Origin: Silene noctiflora | Lineage: Eukaryota > Streptophyta > Magnoliopsida > Caryophyllales > Caryophyllaceae | DNA length: 39,838 nt | Direction of reading: 5' to 3' | Assembly: GCA_009801015.1 (NCBI GenBank) | Contig: VHZZ01000395.1 | Location: forward strand, 147,288 to 187,125 | In this document: positions 11,201 through 23,057 of the stretch, one piece after another | Numbering within the stretch: position 1 is the first letter of the stretch | Layout: every line of letters starts with the position of its first letter | Notes under the pieces: generated by a model | Database searches by the model: none | Told to the model about the DNA's origin: nothing | Seen by the model: only the letters and a program-made list of their open reading frames with translations | Program-made: the position numbers and the translations under genes

Positions 11201-14200
11201 ATTTTTTTGGTTATGAAACTACTGCGTTTTTTGGCCATCCTACCTGTTTTGCAGAGAGGTTAGATCAAGAGACAGGAGGAATCCTCACAACCATCTGCAA
11301 TCATTCTTTCCACTGCTCCTGCATCTCAAAATGGACAGATTCTTCGTGTCCTGTAAGTTTCCAATTTCTATTTCTTCGTGGTGATACAATTATATTAAGT
11401 TGAAATAGACAAAGTTAGAAGAGGTGATTTAAATTAAACACAATTTTTATTTGTGGTGGTGATTGAGGAGGGCTCTTTTCTAGTCCCGCTTGCTCCACTG
11501 CTAGGTGGACATTGGGTGTGTCATGACCTTGATGTATGTTAAAGTGAAACAACCTGGTATTTGCTGATTGGTTGAAAAGGCAGTGTGCAACCCGTATCTA
11601 TATATAATAATTAAAACACAAACTAAACACTTGTCTAATTGCCACATCAACTTATCTAGCTTAGTAAGCCACATCATTACCATTTATTATTAAAAAAAAA
11701 TATTAATTAGATTTGTAGCATTAAATACAAAATAGAGCATAATAAACATTGAAATTTGGATTTTTATTTTAAAGTAGATTATACAACATCAAAATAAAAA
11801 NNNNNNNNNNNNNNNNNNNNNNNNNNNNNNNNNNNNNNNNNNNNNNNNNNNNNNNNNNNNNNNNNNNNNNNNNNNNNNNNNNNNNNNNNNNNNNNNNNNN
11901 NNNNNNNNNNNNNNNNNNNNNNNNNNNNNNNNNNNNNNNNNNNNNNNNNNNNNNNNNNNNNNNNNNNNNNNNNNNNNNNNNNNNNNNNNNNNNNNNNNNN
12001 NNNNNNNNNNNNNNNNNNNNNNNNNNNNNNNNNNNNNNNNNNNNNNNNNNNNNNNNNNNNNNNNNNNNNNNNNNNNNNNNNNNNNNNNNNNNNNNNNNNN
12101 NNNNNNNNNNNNNNNNNNNNNNNNNNNNNNNNNNNNNNNNNNNNNNNNNNNNNNNNNNNNNNNNNNNNNNNNNNNNNNNNNNNNNNNNNNNNNNNNNNNN
12201 NNNNNNNNNNNNNNNNNNNNNNNNNNNNNNNNNNNNNNNNNNNNNNNNNNNNNNNNNNNNNNNNNNNNNNNNNNNNNNNNNNNNNNNNNNNNNNNNNNNN
12301 NNNNNNNNNNNNNNNNNNNNNNNNNAATATGTATCAAACAAACGAGGTTACATTATGCGTGTGCATACACAAGTAATCCCAAACGCACTCGTGATTTTCA
12401 CGAGTACAAAGACTAGTTGACTTGTCATCAAGCGATGGACCATGTAGATGCCTCAACTTGCTGTTACAGATACTAATTTATAGTAGGCTTGATATACCCT
12501 ATTGGAATTTAATATGGTTACATGCTTGTCTTATAAATTTAGTTTGTGTTCTGTACAGGTTTGTCGTTATTGCCAGCAGCAGCCTGAGAAATCGATATGT
12601 TTCATTTGCCAGACCTCAGAAAATTTATGGATATGTGTTATCTGTGGATTTGTAGGTTGTGGAAGGTAACTAGTTTATTCCTTTTCTTTGAGCAATGACA
12701 CTCTCAAGTTTCATGTTCTAATTTAAAAAGGATAGGATACGGCAAAATCAACAGTATTATAACTAAGTTCCCGCATGGAGCAACTCGGTTCCTCAAAGCC
12801 TCTTGCTAATGTACACAGCCTTGCCCATGTGGTATCACTTACCAGCATTAAATATCTGGAGATTCCATTATTATGCCTGAATGCCATCTCCCTACATAGT
12901 TAAACAAGCATAGCAGAATCTCATGCATAATAGCAGTTGTCAAGAAGGTTGAAACTCTAGTTATCTAAATTCCCTAACCAGGAAAAGTTTGATTCAGGTA
13001 TAAAGAGGGCCATGCGATAATGCACTGGAAGGAGACACAGCACTGCTATTCCCTAGAGGTGGAAACTCAGCGGGTGTGGGATTATGTTGGTGACAATTAT
13101 GTCCACCGTTTGATCCAGTCAAAAACTGATGGGAAATTAGTTGAGCTGAATGCTCCTTGCTCACATGCTATGAACGATTGTGGAAGTTGTGAATACAGTG
13201 GAGATATTGGAATTAATGAGGCCATCTTAAATAGTAAAGTTGATGCGGTATGGTGGTTTTTTTTTGGTACTCCTTATTTTAATCTATTACTACCTCTGCT
13301 TTTCCGAATTCTTCCCACTTTCAAATTATCCCTCACATAATTTGAGAAGTGGGAAGAAAATAAACAACGAAGGGAGAAGTTTATAAGACACATCTTAGAA
13401 AGAGTTTTTTTTTTTTTTTTTTTTTTTTTCTTTGCGACTAATTCCTAATATGTTCGATGCGCAGATTAGGAATGAATACAATGAACTTCTATCCACACAG
13501 CTTGAGAATCAAAAGATGGTAAGGCGTTCATCTAATGGAATATTTTTGCAACCATATTATTATCTGTGGAGAAAGGTATAGCTGGGCTATGACTTCAAGG
13601 ATATTCATTTTTCGATTGTTTACTCTGCTTGTTCTGCAGTATTTTGAGTCATTATTGCAAGAGGTTAAAGAAGAAACAGAAAGAGGAATCGCGGAAGCTG
13701 TGGACAAGACTGTGGCCCTGAAATTGCAGAAAATGCAAGCAAAGTTGGATAGATGCATTAAAGAGAAGAAGTTCCTTGATGACGTATGTGTCTAATTTTG
13801 TTACTCTGTCATGGAGCAAAAGCGTTAAATTTCTAACAATCATAATGCTATTTCCTGTTATTTATTAGAAAAGTGTATACCTTGGCAAAAGGTCCAGTTT
13901 TCTTGGAATCAAGTCTACTATTAATGTCCCATTGTTTCCTGTAGATCAATGAAAATTTGTTGAAAAACCAAGAGATATGGAAAGCAAAGATACAAGAGGC
14001 TGAAGAGCGGTATGATAATTTCCAACTTTAGTCTTTATCTGCTTTGTGTCATCTGGCATATGTATGTTCTGGATTTTGGGATCCAATCAAATAACGACAT
14101 TTACCAAAGAATGATACAGTCAGACCATATCTAAGGTTGTCAACTAATTACACAAACTATTTGCCTTATATAATTAAATGCGACCATAGTTTCAATTTAC

Positions 14201-14545
14201 AAAATTAATAATTTTTTCACTTGATGCTTTTTTATGTTTTTTTTTTCTCCTCAGGGAGAAGAAAACTCTAAGATTGACAGAGGATAAAATACGCAACCTT
14301 GAAGAACAGGTTTGTGAAATTCATGAAATTGTTTGTCGATTATCTATTTCAGTCTCATTGGTGCTGATCTTTTAAAACACTTGCAGCTCAAAGACCTGAT
14401 GTTGCACCTTGAAGCAACGCAGGCTGTAGAGAAGGCATCCATGTCAGATGAAGTAAAAGATGGTGATGTTCTGAAGATAGGAGGTGAATCTTCTGCAAGT
14501 TCTCGGTCAAAAAGTACAAAATCCAGTAATCGAAAAAAGAGATAG
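8216..14545 (+). CDS. BRIZ1: BRAP2-type RING/ZnF-UBP E3 ubiquitin ligase (BRIZ), 12 exons
   Basis: Exons: 8216-8398, 10619-10734, 10823-10931, 11031-11145, 11255-11352, 12559-12665, 12998-13247, 13465-13518, 13640-13783, 13945-14009, 14255-14309, 14387-14545. All junctions are GT-AG, phases agree, and the total is 484 codons plus stop, close to plant BRIZ proteins. Order of domains: SSGNPRIEETRG near residue 32; BRAP2 RNA-recognition-like region with PLVCVIGVPNHMTYADFCQF; RING-H2 CPVCLERL...CNHSFHCSC...CPVCRYC; ZnF-UBP with CFICQTSENLWICVICGFVGC; a C-terminal coiled coil (residues about 345-450); and a lysine/arginine-rich end. In Arabidopsis BRIZ1 and BRIZ2 form a heteromeric E3 needed for germination; which paralogue this is cannot be settled here. 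The coding region is intact. Intron 1 (2.2 kb) holds two MITEs, and intron 5 a Helitron with a sequence gap. Confidence 0.93.
8831..9034. mobile_element. Stowaway MITE (Tc1/mariner type)
   Basis: The 204-bp element starts CTCCCTCCGTCCCGGTCATT and ends with its near-complement, AATGACTGAGACGGAGGGAG, flanked by TA on both sides (8829-8830, 9035-9036). This end sequence and the TA target are diagnostic of Stowaway elements. It sits in intron 1 of the BRIZ gene and carries no ORF of note. Confidence 0.92.
9798..9877. repeat. two tandem copies of a ~40-bp unit
   Basis: The unit AACCATGACGATGATGAT, then ATTTTGGGTGGT, occurs twice back to back in BRIZ intron 1, with a few differences in the GAT stretch and at the end. 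Confidence 0.8.
9942..10209. mobile_element. probable hAT-type MITE
   Basis: The start GCCTGTTTGGACAACATTTG and the end CTCTATCCAAACAAGTC are imperfect inverted repeats with the TGTTTGGA/TCCAAACA core common in plant MITEs. The interior is a GGGAAGG-rich run on one side and a CCTCCCTTT run on the other, giving a long imperfect foldback. No clear 8-bp target duplication was found. Confidence 0.45.
11597..12416 (+). mobile_element. non-autonomous Helitron (contains assembly gap)
   Basis: The 5' end TCTATATATAATAATTAAAA follows an A. The 3' end has a 7-bp stem ACTCGTG/CACGAGT with a 5-base loop (12387-12405), then seven bases, then CTAG followed by T at 12417. TC at the 5' end, a 3' hairpin shortly before CTAG, and insertion between A and T with no target duplication are the classic Helitron hallmarks. 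It lies in BRIZ intron 5 in the sense direction. Bases 11801-12325 are unknown, so content such as captured gene pieces cannot be judged. Confidence 0.75.
11801..12325. other. assembly gap of 525 N
   Basis: This is an unresolved stretch within the Helitron in BRIZ intron 5. Any translation through it is meaningless. The gap length may be an estimate. Confidence 0.99.
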
Positions 14546-16141
14546 AAATGACAATGCAAAAATGTAGCTGTGTTGCGTACAAACTGTTCATACTTTGATT
14601 GGAACTTGGAAGGCAGTGGGTTGGGGCTGTGAATATATCTGGTTGGTTGGACTAAAGAAAGCATATTGACACGCTACTTGAAGAATGAAAGATTAGTCAT
14701 GTTTTTGCTTCTTGGAAGTTGTTCTTATATAACGGGCATCAAGTAGCTTGGTATATTAGCCAAAATTGCGAGCAAACAAGGGCACCTGCGATCTGGTGGC
14801 TGAAGTCCCTTCAAAGCGGAATGCCAAGGCCTGAAATTGTGAATCTATCTGTTCATAAGAGGCTTAGCTCAAGACGAGACTTAAACAAGTAAAAAACCCA
14901 AACTGATGGGTCAAAATAAATCTTAGTTTAGCCTGAATCTGCACTACATTTGTGATTTTTTGCACTTTCAAGCAGATCTAGATTCCAAAAAGGGGTCCAT
15001 ATCCAGCTCCGCTTTGTAGTCAACGGATTGGGATACTCCGGGTCCAAACACAGAATCAACAGCCGCTTGTCAGCATTGGGTTGAGTTGACTAGTATCGGG
15101 CCTATCGGCTATTTAGGTATGATCTGGATTGTAGTTTTGATTGGTGCTTTTCTCGTTCAACCTGAGATTATTTGTTGACAAAAATTACATTTTCTACATC
15201 ACTTAATTTACTTTATATGAGGTTTTGTACCTCATATCAATAATCCCTGTCAATTTAAATAAGGGTTTCGTGAAGATCGCTTTCATCGTATAGTTTGCTT
15301 TCAGTTCCAAGGTTGTTGCATGTTTTTGGGAAAAAGGACTATACATCGGATGTATTACATTAGACTCGAGAACGGATGTTTTTGACATGGAACAGATCCG
15401 TTCTCTCTGATTTTCGTATTTTTGTTCGTTGTCTTATTTCTTAAAATTAGTTATAAGTTTGCAATAGTCTCGCGTAATACTCCTAATATACTACTTGCAA
15501 ATTAATTAAGGGCTAATTGGTCTCTCTTAAAACGGGTATATCCATCTTAAAGTTAAAATGACGGAAATTTTTGATGTTTTCCATACCCATAACAGAAAAA
15601 AAGTTGCAATCACCAAAATTCATACAAGCCAAAAACCACCCGAAAAGAGAAAAACCAAACCTTCACGGAAAATTCCAAGAAACAGCCTTGTGAATTCTGA
15701 ATACTCACAAAAACATCACAGAGAGCCATACGAATCCTCAGATTTTTCAGTTCGGTTTGTACGGTTTAAATAAACAGTTTTGGGATTTCTCGTTTTAGTT
15801 TTTAAGTATGGATACGAGATAACCCTAACCTAGAAAAATTGACCAGGCCGAATGATGACCTGTTTGCTATGTCTACTTTAAACCATACCCCTCCCTACAC
15901 AACACCATACTCTTGTGAATCCCATTACTAAACAGTAAACAAAATATACTTGTACCAAACTTGAGCTATTTTCATGGAATTCTCCTTAAAAGCCTCCGTC
16001 GTCATTGAACTTGTATAACCAACTACAACAAACCAAATTCTCACCTCAAAATCCACCATCTCCTTCATCAAATTGTACACCTGAAAACCCCACGTAAAAC
16101 ACATAAAAAGACAGTAAAAAGTAACAATTACCAGTAAAAAA
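14546..16141. other. spacer between the BRIZ and flotillin genes
   Basis: No gene recognised. The stretch should hold the BRIZ 3' UTR and the flotillin promoter and leader, which begin and end at unknown points. A short open frame near 15558-15773 lacks family resemblance and is AAA/CCA-biased; I do not regard it as a gene. Confidence 0.6.
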
Positions 16142-19029
16142 ATGTCACCAATACCAAGCTACAAAGTAGCAGGACCATCAGAGTACTTAGCCATAACAGG
16201 ATTCCAAATTCCTGACATTAAACTATCCAAAAAGGCTCTTATTCTCCCTGGCCAACGCTATGTCCGTGTCAATGTCTCCCCGGTGAACTACACGTTCGAA
16301 GTGCAGGCAATGTCGGCTGAGAAACTCCCTTTCCTACTGCCTGCAGTTTTCACCATTGGGCCTAAAGTTGATGATGAGGATTCGCTTGTGTTGTACGCCA
16401 AGCTCATGTCGCCTCATGAAATGAGCTCGAACCATGTTAATGAGCTTGTGCAGGGAATCATTGAGGGTGAGACGCGTGTTCTTGCGGCTTCTATGACCAT
16501 GGAGGAGATTTTTAAGGGTACTAAGGATTTTAAGAAGGAGGTTTTTGATAAAGTTCAATTGGAGTTGAACCAGTTTGGTTTGATAATTTATAATGCTAAT
16601 GTTAAGCAGCTTGTTGATGTGGCGGGTCATGAGTATTTTTCGTACTTGGGTCAGAAGACTCAGATGGAGGCTGCCAATCAAGCCAAGGTATTTTGATTAA
16701 TCTTCATGTTTTAATATTTTCATTTCATTATGAATGTTGTGGAGAAAGTTTTTATTTCTGTGAACTTCTACATCCGACTCCTCCCTTACTTCGCAATTTG
16801 CAGGAGCCCTTGAGGGCTTGAAGCACTGCGGTAATGTTGTTGTTGTTGTTGCTGTACTACATTATACAGTACTTTCGAATTTGATGTCGGGTTTGTTTGC
16901 TTATTTTCTGATAAAGGTGATGTAGATTGAAACATTTGTTGTTTTGTTTTGAATTTTAAAGTTCTTAGAATATTGTTCATAAAATTTGTTCTTCATATGA
17001 GCTTCGTAATAGAAGTTTTGATCGTTATATGAGCTTCGTAATAGAAGTTTTGATTGTTATATTGTATAATGGCCTGGGTTTGGTTTGAGGACGATGTTTG
17101 ATATTATCGTGATATAACTATAAGTATTAAGTAATCTTTGTAGGTTTTAAAGTTAGTTAATGAAGGGTAGTTTGAATTTGATTAAAAAAATTGTAATGTT
17201 TGAAATGCATGTAGAAAAAGTATTGATCTTGTATTAGGAACTTTGAAGGCCATTTTTTTTTTGGGATATATGTGTGTGACTGAATTACCTTTGAGTGGAA
17301 TTTTGATTTTTTCTGAAAGAATTGTATGCATATGATAATTCTGCGAGTGTCATTCGAGTTGGATTATGGATGTATGAAGAAGACTGAAATTTCGAAAGAT
17401 TAATGATTTTTGGAGTTACAGTTTATGGATGAAGTCTTAGACGGATTCCAAAGATGGTTGCTTTCTTTGATTTTGTCATGTTCAACTTCCCTGATTCTGG
17501 AATGAGTATCTCTTTAGGTTGATGTAGCCGAGGCTAGAATGAAAGGTGAGATTGGAGCAAAGCTCAGGGAAGGCCAAACAACACAAAATGCAGCGAAAAT
17601 CGATGCTGAGACCAAAATCATATCTACACAAAGGCAAGGAGAAGGCAAGAAGGAAGAAATCAAGGTGCAAAGTGAAGTCAAGATATTTCAGAACCAAAAG
17701 GAGGCTGATGTGGCAAAAGCAAATGCCGAGCTATTGGCCATGAAGGCTGGATGGAGCCAGTCAGCTGAGCTTGCTGAGGTGGAAGCGAATAAGGCGGTGG
17801 CCATCCGAGAAGCAGAGCTGCAGAGTGAGGTGGAGAAGAAGAATGCTCTTTCCAGGACTGAGAAACTCAGGGCTGAGCTCCTCAGTGAGGCCACTGTTGA
17901 GTATGACATTAAGGTAAGCCTGTAATGCTACATGTAATCTTTGACGCAATCTACATTATGGGTCATCTTAAAATAGCCTGTCAGCCTGTGTTGTCAGAAA
18001 ATTACATAGTGATAAACTTGCCTACGTTCGACTTCCGTACCCTATCATAGATTGGAGCTTTTGAGGCACATGACTAGTGTTGTTCTTGTTGAATGTTATC
18101 ATATGATGACATTAGTTCAGCAAATTAATTTTTGGGCTGTAGGTAGGTCATGGCCTGCTCTAAAGAGGTTAATTATCAAACTTTGATGCGTCGAGTACAT
18201 TTTAAGCATATGATGATGATCTATACGACAATATAGTGTGGTCCATGTGACCGAAAATGGTGTATCCCCTTCATATTTCAAAATAATTGATGGATCTGTG
18301 TATAAAAAACCTAATCTTCTGTTTCATCTTTTTGCAGTTTATAGTTAGTAATTAGTGGCCTAGTTGTATCATCTTCTAAATAAGAGAGATTATACTAATT
18401 CCGTAACTCGATATGACAGGCATAATAATTAACTCTGTCATCTTGTTGATTTCTGAAATGAAAGCAAGTAATCATTGTTGGTTGTTGGAGTAAATTAACA
18501 GGTCCAAGAAGCCAACAGGAATCTATACAACAACCAAAAAGAAGCAGATGCAAATCTCTATGAAAAACAACAGCAAGCTGAGGCAACAAAAGCGGAGGCA
18601 GAAGCGGCCTTCTATGCACGTCAGCAAGCAGCGGATGCTGACGTGTATGCCAAAAAGAAGGAAGCCGAGGGAATCGTAGCCATGGCTCAAGCCCAGGGCT
18701 TTTACCTAAATACCGTCCTTAAGGCTCTTGATGGAAACTATGGTGCGCTAAGGGACTACGTGATGATCAACTCAGGGGTGTATCAAGAGATGGCAAGGAT
18801 CAATGCTAATGCTGTCCAGGGTCTGCAGCCTAAGATCAGTATCTGGTCATCAGGGTCTGGTGGGCCCGGATTGGAGGGCGGAAGCGCTTCTGGTGGGTCC
18901 ATGAGGGATATTGCTGATGTCTATAGCATGCTTCCTCCTCTTATGAAGACAGTCCATGAGCAGACTGGGATGCTTCCACCAGCTTGGATCGGTACTCTGA
19001 CCGACAATGATGCTCCTGTTGCAAAATGA
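16142..19029 (+). CDS. FLOT: flotillin-like protein (SPFH/band 7), three exons
   Basis: Exons 16142-16687, 17518-17913 and 18502-19029 join in phase 0 at GT-AG sites and encode 489 residues, the normal size for plant flotillins. The N-terminal [14 protein letters not shown] and the SPFH core (about residues 5-180, with [33 protein letters not shown] and [14 protein letters not shown]) are followed by a long EA-rich coiled coil (about 185-400, for example [19 protein letters not shown] repeats), then [20 protein letters not shown], and a Gly/Ser-rich stretch before [18 protein letters not shown]. There is no classical membrane-spanning segment; flotillins attach to the inner face of the plasma membrane and form microdomain scaffolds used in clathrin-independent endocytosis and, in legumes, rhizobial infection. 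Start: an ATG opening a long exon in full agreement with family N-termini. The gene looks intact. Confidence 0.95.
16769..16857 (+). repeat. SINE 3' fragment with TTG tail in flotillin intron 1
   Basis: CTACATCCGACTCCTCCCTT, then CGCAATTTGCAGGAGCCCTT and a GGTAATG(TTG)n tail match the copies at 4850 and 6272. This is a third independent insertion of the same SINE 3' end in an intron in this window. Confidence 0.6.
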
Positions 19030-20484
19030 TCTCTTTAGGTTCTTGAGACTTGTTTTACAAGAACTGTCAATTAATGTAATATTGGTCCTTAATGTTCGGC
19101 GTTTGGAGTATAAAATTCTTCTATGGTTTTCGGTTAGGAAACTCTGCTTAATTAAGGATGCTACAAACTGATCTGTCATGAATGTTTTTATTAGAAAAGC
19201 TTGTCTTACATTATGCTTGAGTAGATTTTTAATGAACGTGTCCTGTTAAGGTAAAAATATGGTTGCTAATAAGTGACTTATTAACCGATAAGGCAAAGAT
19301 TATTACAGTAATTGCTATTAAGCCAGTACAACATAGTTTGCTGCAAAGTAACAAATTGTTATGAACTTTGTCACCATGGTTTGTCAGAAAATGTCTGTTT
19401 CCCTGTACTGGCCAGAAGTCAGGCGCAAAAAATGTTGAAGGGGGCGGACAGGCGGTGCTGAAGTCCGATGTTATCTGATTACTGAAAGCCACCACCTTTG
19501 GATATGTTGCTTTAAAATATGAAAAGTCTCTATTCTCTAACCAAAGGTCGATGAGACCACTGGTTTCAAGTCTTGTATAAAATGGTTGTACGTGAGTATG
19601 TAACTATGTATACAACCGAGTCACGAGCCCTATTTTAAATTGAGGGATGTAGGGCAGTAAATGGTTTGCCTGTAATCGTCTAAGGTTTTGTAAATAAATG
19701 CTCGTATTTACTTTGAGCAAGTTTTTTTGTAAAACGGGGGTTTTACCCATGTATTTTCTCTTTTCTTTTCCATGCATGTATTTTATCTTTTCTTTTCCAT
19801 GAAGATGTTCTGAATTTGGAAAACTGGAACGGATTCTGATATTGTCTACTGGAATAGTGAACAACTCAGAATAATGAGTTGGGCAATGCTCTTCACTTGA
19901 TGATTTGTTAAATCTGCCATACTTTTTGTCAAAAAATGGTGCTTTGGAACACTCGGGAAAGTTATACAACAATGTAAGAGATAATGAAAAGCTGATGTGA
20001 GTCTCCCTTGTGACGGACATATCCATCACAAACTTGCGACGGGTTAGGTACTACACATGTTGTAGATAACACAAAACAGATTGCTACTCCCTAGGTACTC
20101 GGCTTTTATCTTATCTACTTATATGAGTAGTACTTGACCCATCGAAAACTCTATCACAAATGAGAATTTGTGCGTTTCTATTTCAAAATTGATCAAACTG
20201 TGGGAACCATGATCAGATCAAGACTTAAGTCTCACAACAATGAATGTGGAGATATTATGGGAGGTTTTGTAAGGAGTGGTTCACCAAGGAGTGGTTCACC
20301 AAGTAACACACCATCCCATTGTCCACTTTCTTCATATATCTTTAATTCCTTATAATGACATTTCGACTATTTTAAGTAAAAAATAATTACCATAATGTTA
20401 TACCAAGATTCTAGCTTTTTTCAGTTATAAACACACTATTTTAAGTAAAATCCGTATGTGAAAAAGCATGTCCCCTATTTTATG
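19030..20484. other. spacer downstream of the flotillin gene
   Basis: No gene recognised. Part of it (about 19995-20300) resembles dispersed plant repeat DNA, including the self-complementary GTGACGGACATATCCATCAC at 20011 and a 14-bp direct repeat AGGAGTGGTTCACC near 20271 and 20286. Confidence 0.5.
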
Positions 20485-21013
20485 GAGTTTTTTTTGTCAA
20501 AAACTACCTAATATTTACCTCATTTTCATAAATACTACCTAAAGTTTTTAATTTTGCGAGAAACTACTTAATATTTTTTAACTTTTGTTGAACACTACCA
20601 AATTGAAATTGCCGATCAAATTAGACAAAATTCTAACTCGAAAACATTATTTTTGGCATATTACATACACCATTTAGTATACTTAACTACTGCCAACTTG
20701 TTTTGTTTAGCTACTAACTTAGTTACTTCAATATTTTTACTACAATTTTGACTAGTTTGGCTGAGATTGTGGCTAATTTGGACGAAATGATGACTAATTT
20801 GATTGACATTTTGATTTATTTGGAGGAAATTTATTTAATTTAGCAAAAAGATTGTCGAATTTGCTCATTAATTTAAATTTACTCATTAATTTAAATTTGG
20901 TAGTGTTCGACAAAAGGTATAAAATATTAGGTAGTTTCTAGCAAAATTAAAAATTCTAGATAATATTTATGAAAATGAGGTAAATACTAGGTAGTTTTTG
21001 ACAAAAAAAACTC
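20485..21013. mobile_element. Mutator-like MITE, 529 bp, with 9-bp target duplication
   Basis: The left arm starting GAGTTTTTTTTGTCAAAAAC (20485 to about 20610) is the near-complement of the right arm ending GTTTTTGACAAAAAAAACTC (about 20890-21013). Shared inner motifs include ACTACCTAATATTTACCTCA and its complement TGAGGTAAATACTAGGTAGT. Flanks TATTTTATG (20476-20484) and TATTTTATA (21014-21022) match at 8 of 9 bases. It has arms of about 125 bp, no transposase, and an AT-rich middle. Confidence 0.82.
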
Positions 21014-21018
21014 TATTT

Positions 21019-21051
21019 TATAAGATAAGATAAGATAAGATAAGATAAGAG
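21019..21051. repeat. (ATAAG)n microsatellite
   Basis: Six or so copies of the pentamer ATAAG/GATAA directly adjoin the right target duplication of the Mutator-like MITE. Confidence 0.9.
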
Positions 21052-21713
21052 AACAAGGCTATGAAACTCACTACAAGGATATTAAGCACGCTTTACAATG
21101 ACCATAAAGCCAAATACGAATAGTAAAAATCTCATAAAAAAGGAGCGGATGTATTAATCCACCCTAGAAAATGAGAAATATTATAAAATCAAAATACCCA
21201 AACTTGATATATCAAAGATGTTTAAATTCAAGCTCTTAAAATAATGGTTAACAACTTGAGGAGCAGTTCTCCATTCGAGCGTTTTTTCAAAGAGACCTCT
21301 CTACTTGCCCTCCAAGTTGCCCCTTTGTCTCACGTCTCTTCAAAGTGACGGATTATGAGAATTTGTGTTTATATAATAGTAATATTTCGATTTTCTGTTG
21401 GAAATTTATATGGATTTGACATAGAGATGAGACTCGGAAATGGAATAAATGATCAATTCTCTATAGTATAGGGTCACCCACGACCATCATCCCTCATCAT
21501 TCCTGTCACAAACTCTGTAATAGAAAACAAAAAAAGAGTTTTCCGTTGTACAAGCAGGTAATCTCCCAATCATTTCTATTAATCACTCTCTATATTTCTT
21601 CCTCAATTGTTTTTATTCCATTTACCAAGATTCAATCTTTCTTGATCTGGGTTACATTTATTAATGATCTATTTTTTGTATCATGGTTTCTTCTGAAAAA
21701 ACTTGGGTTCTGT

Positions 21714-21890
21714 CTGAGGGGTGGAGCTAGGGGAGGGCAAGCAGCGGCGCTCGCCTCATTAGATTGAAAATTTCTAAAGTTTTTAGTTAAATTTTTCGAA
21801 TCCTTTTCGTGTTTCCATTATACTATTACCTGTTCGCCCCGTTGAAAATTTTCGTCCCCAAGTTCAAGTCCTGGCTCCGTCACTGGCTTT
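21714..21890. mobile_element. small TIR-bearing element
   Basis: The left end TGAGGGGTGGAGCTAGG and the right end CCTGGCTCCGTCACT are imperfect inverted repeats of the GTGGCGGAGCCAGG type seen at the ends of a short element widespread in plants. The inside has AAAATTTCTAAAGTTTTTAG and CCATTATACTATTACCTG. The class is not settled. Confidence 0.45.
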
Positions 21891-22027
21891 CTGGATATGG
21901 TTTTAGGTTTAGTTTTTGTCTTTGGTTTTTAATTGGAAATTGGAATTGTTCTTCTATTGCATAGATTTATAGTTGAGCTTTTCTTGGTGAAATTGTTATT
22001 ATCTGGTATAGTTTCGGGTATGTTGGG

Positions 22028-22067
22028 GGTGAAGGGTGAAGGGTGAAGGGTTAAGGGTTAAGGGAAA
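22028..22067. repeat. heptamer repeat GGGTGAA/GGGTTAA
   Basis: Three GGGTGAA units are followed by two GGGTTAA units in register. The 7-bp period and sequence are close to the plant telomere repeat GGGTTTA, but no exact telomere unit is present. Confidence 0.75.
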
Positions 22068-23057
22068 TTTGATATACTGTAATTTTTAACGATTTGGGAT
22101 TTAGATCAATGAAAATGAAAATGGTCATACAAATTTCCCTTAATACAGATAATGGTTTCACTGTTGTCATCTTTCAGCATCACTTTTTAATTTAAGAGAG
22201 TGATTGAATATTCAACCAGTTGATGTATATGGCTGAAAGGTTTCGTCTTTGGAAGGGAGGATGTTGTGATTGTGAGTGCATTACACTTTTATGTCGAATG
22301 CTGGGGGGTGGGGGTGGGGGGAGCGAAAAGGTTGATTTTATCAAAGATTAATCAATCACATTTATATCTTGGCTTGGGTCAGAATGGTTTCGGTGGTTAT
22401 TGTCTTCGAGCTATCTTGAGCTTTTGTAGCCGATTATTTGCTAGAAGTATATGACTAGATGGAATAGTGCAGAAGGAGAATTTAATTCTTAGAGACGAAA
22501 TAATTGGGTTTATACTACCAACTTCTACGATTTAATGAAGGATGGTATTTTGGATTCATCTCATGAAATTGTCGCACTTAGCTGCGCTTATTACTTTGCT
22601 AGCCTTTAGCTTGTATGATCGAACATATATTTTTAACTGCCCTGTTGTTTCGACACTTCTCTTTGGACGCGTGCCATATCACACGACACTCAGGTGCTTC
22701 ATTTTAGGCCAAAACACGATTTATACAAAATTGCCGTTTTGGCATGCTTGATACTCTATCACACACCCGTGTTCAAGACTTACAGTCGAGTCTAAGTAAT
22801 AGTTCTACAAGGAGTATATTTTTACTAGTTAGAAACATGGAAATACTTGTGTGTTTGGGTTTTTCTGTTTTATCATTCACTGTCTGACAAGCATGTGTTC
22901 TTGATATTTACTTCGTTATGAAAGAGTTCATCATACATAAATAAGGTATGGAGTCATAATCCTTCCATTTATTGTTGTAGCAAATAACAAGTTCCCTTGT
23001 GTTTCAGTTGTTGCCGATATACTTTACCAAGTTAGGAGCACGGACAGTTTGGCTGTC

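Larger units (their letters stand above)
21558..23007 (+). other. candidate leader intron of the F-box gene
   Basis: TACAAGCAG|GTAATC at 21557/21558 and TTGTGTTTCAG|TTGTTG at 23007/23008 would make a 1.45-kb intron in the 5' UTR of the F-box/LRR gene. The interval has no recognisable coding exon. This is inference from splice-site context only. Confidence 0.35.

Noticed and set aside
11769-12341. Long open frames through the N stretch
   Set aside because: They consist of unknown bases and have no evidential value.
21546-21767. 73-residue hydrophobic frame upstream of the F-box gene
   Set aside because: It starts at a non-ATG codon, overlaps a probable leader intron and a small transposon, and has no recognisable family.
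23049-23057. Start of the F-box frame at TTG 23049
   Set aside because: Plant translation would use the ATG at 23058, which opens directly with the F-box sequence.
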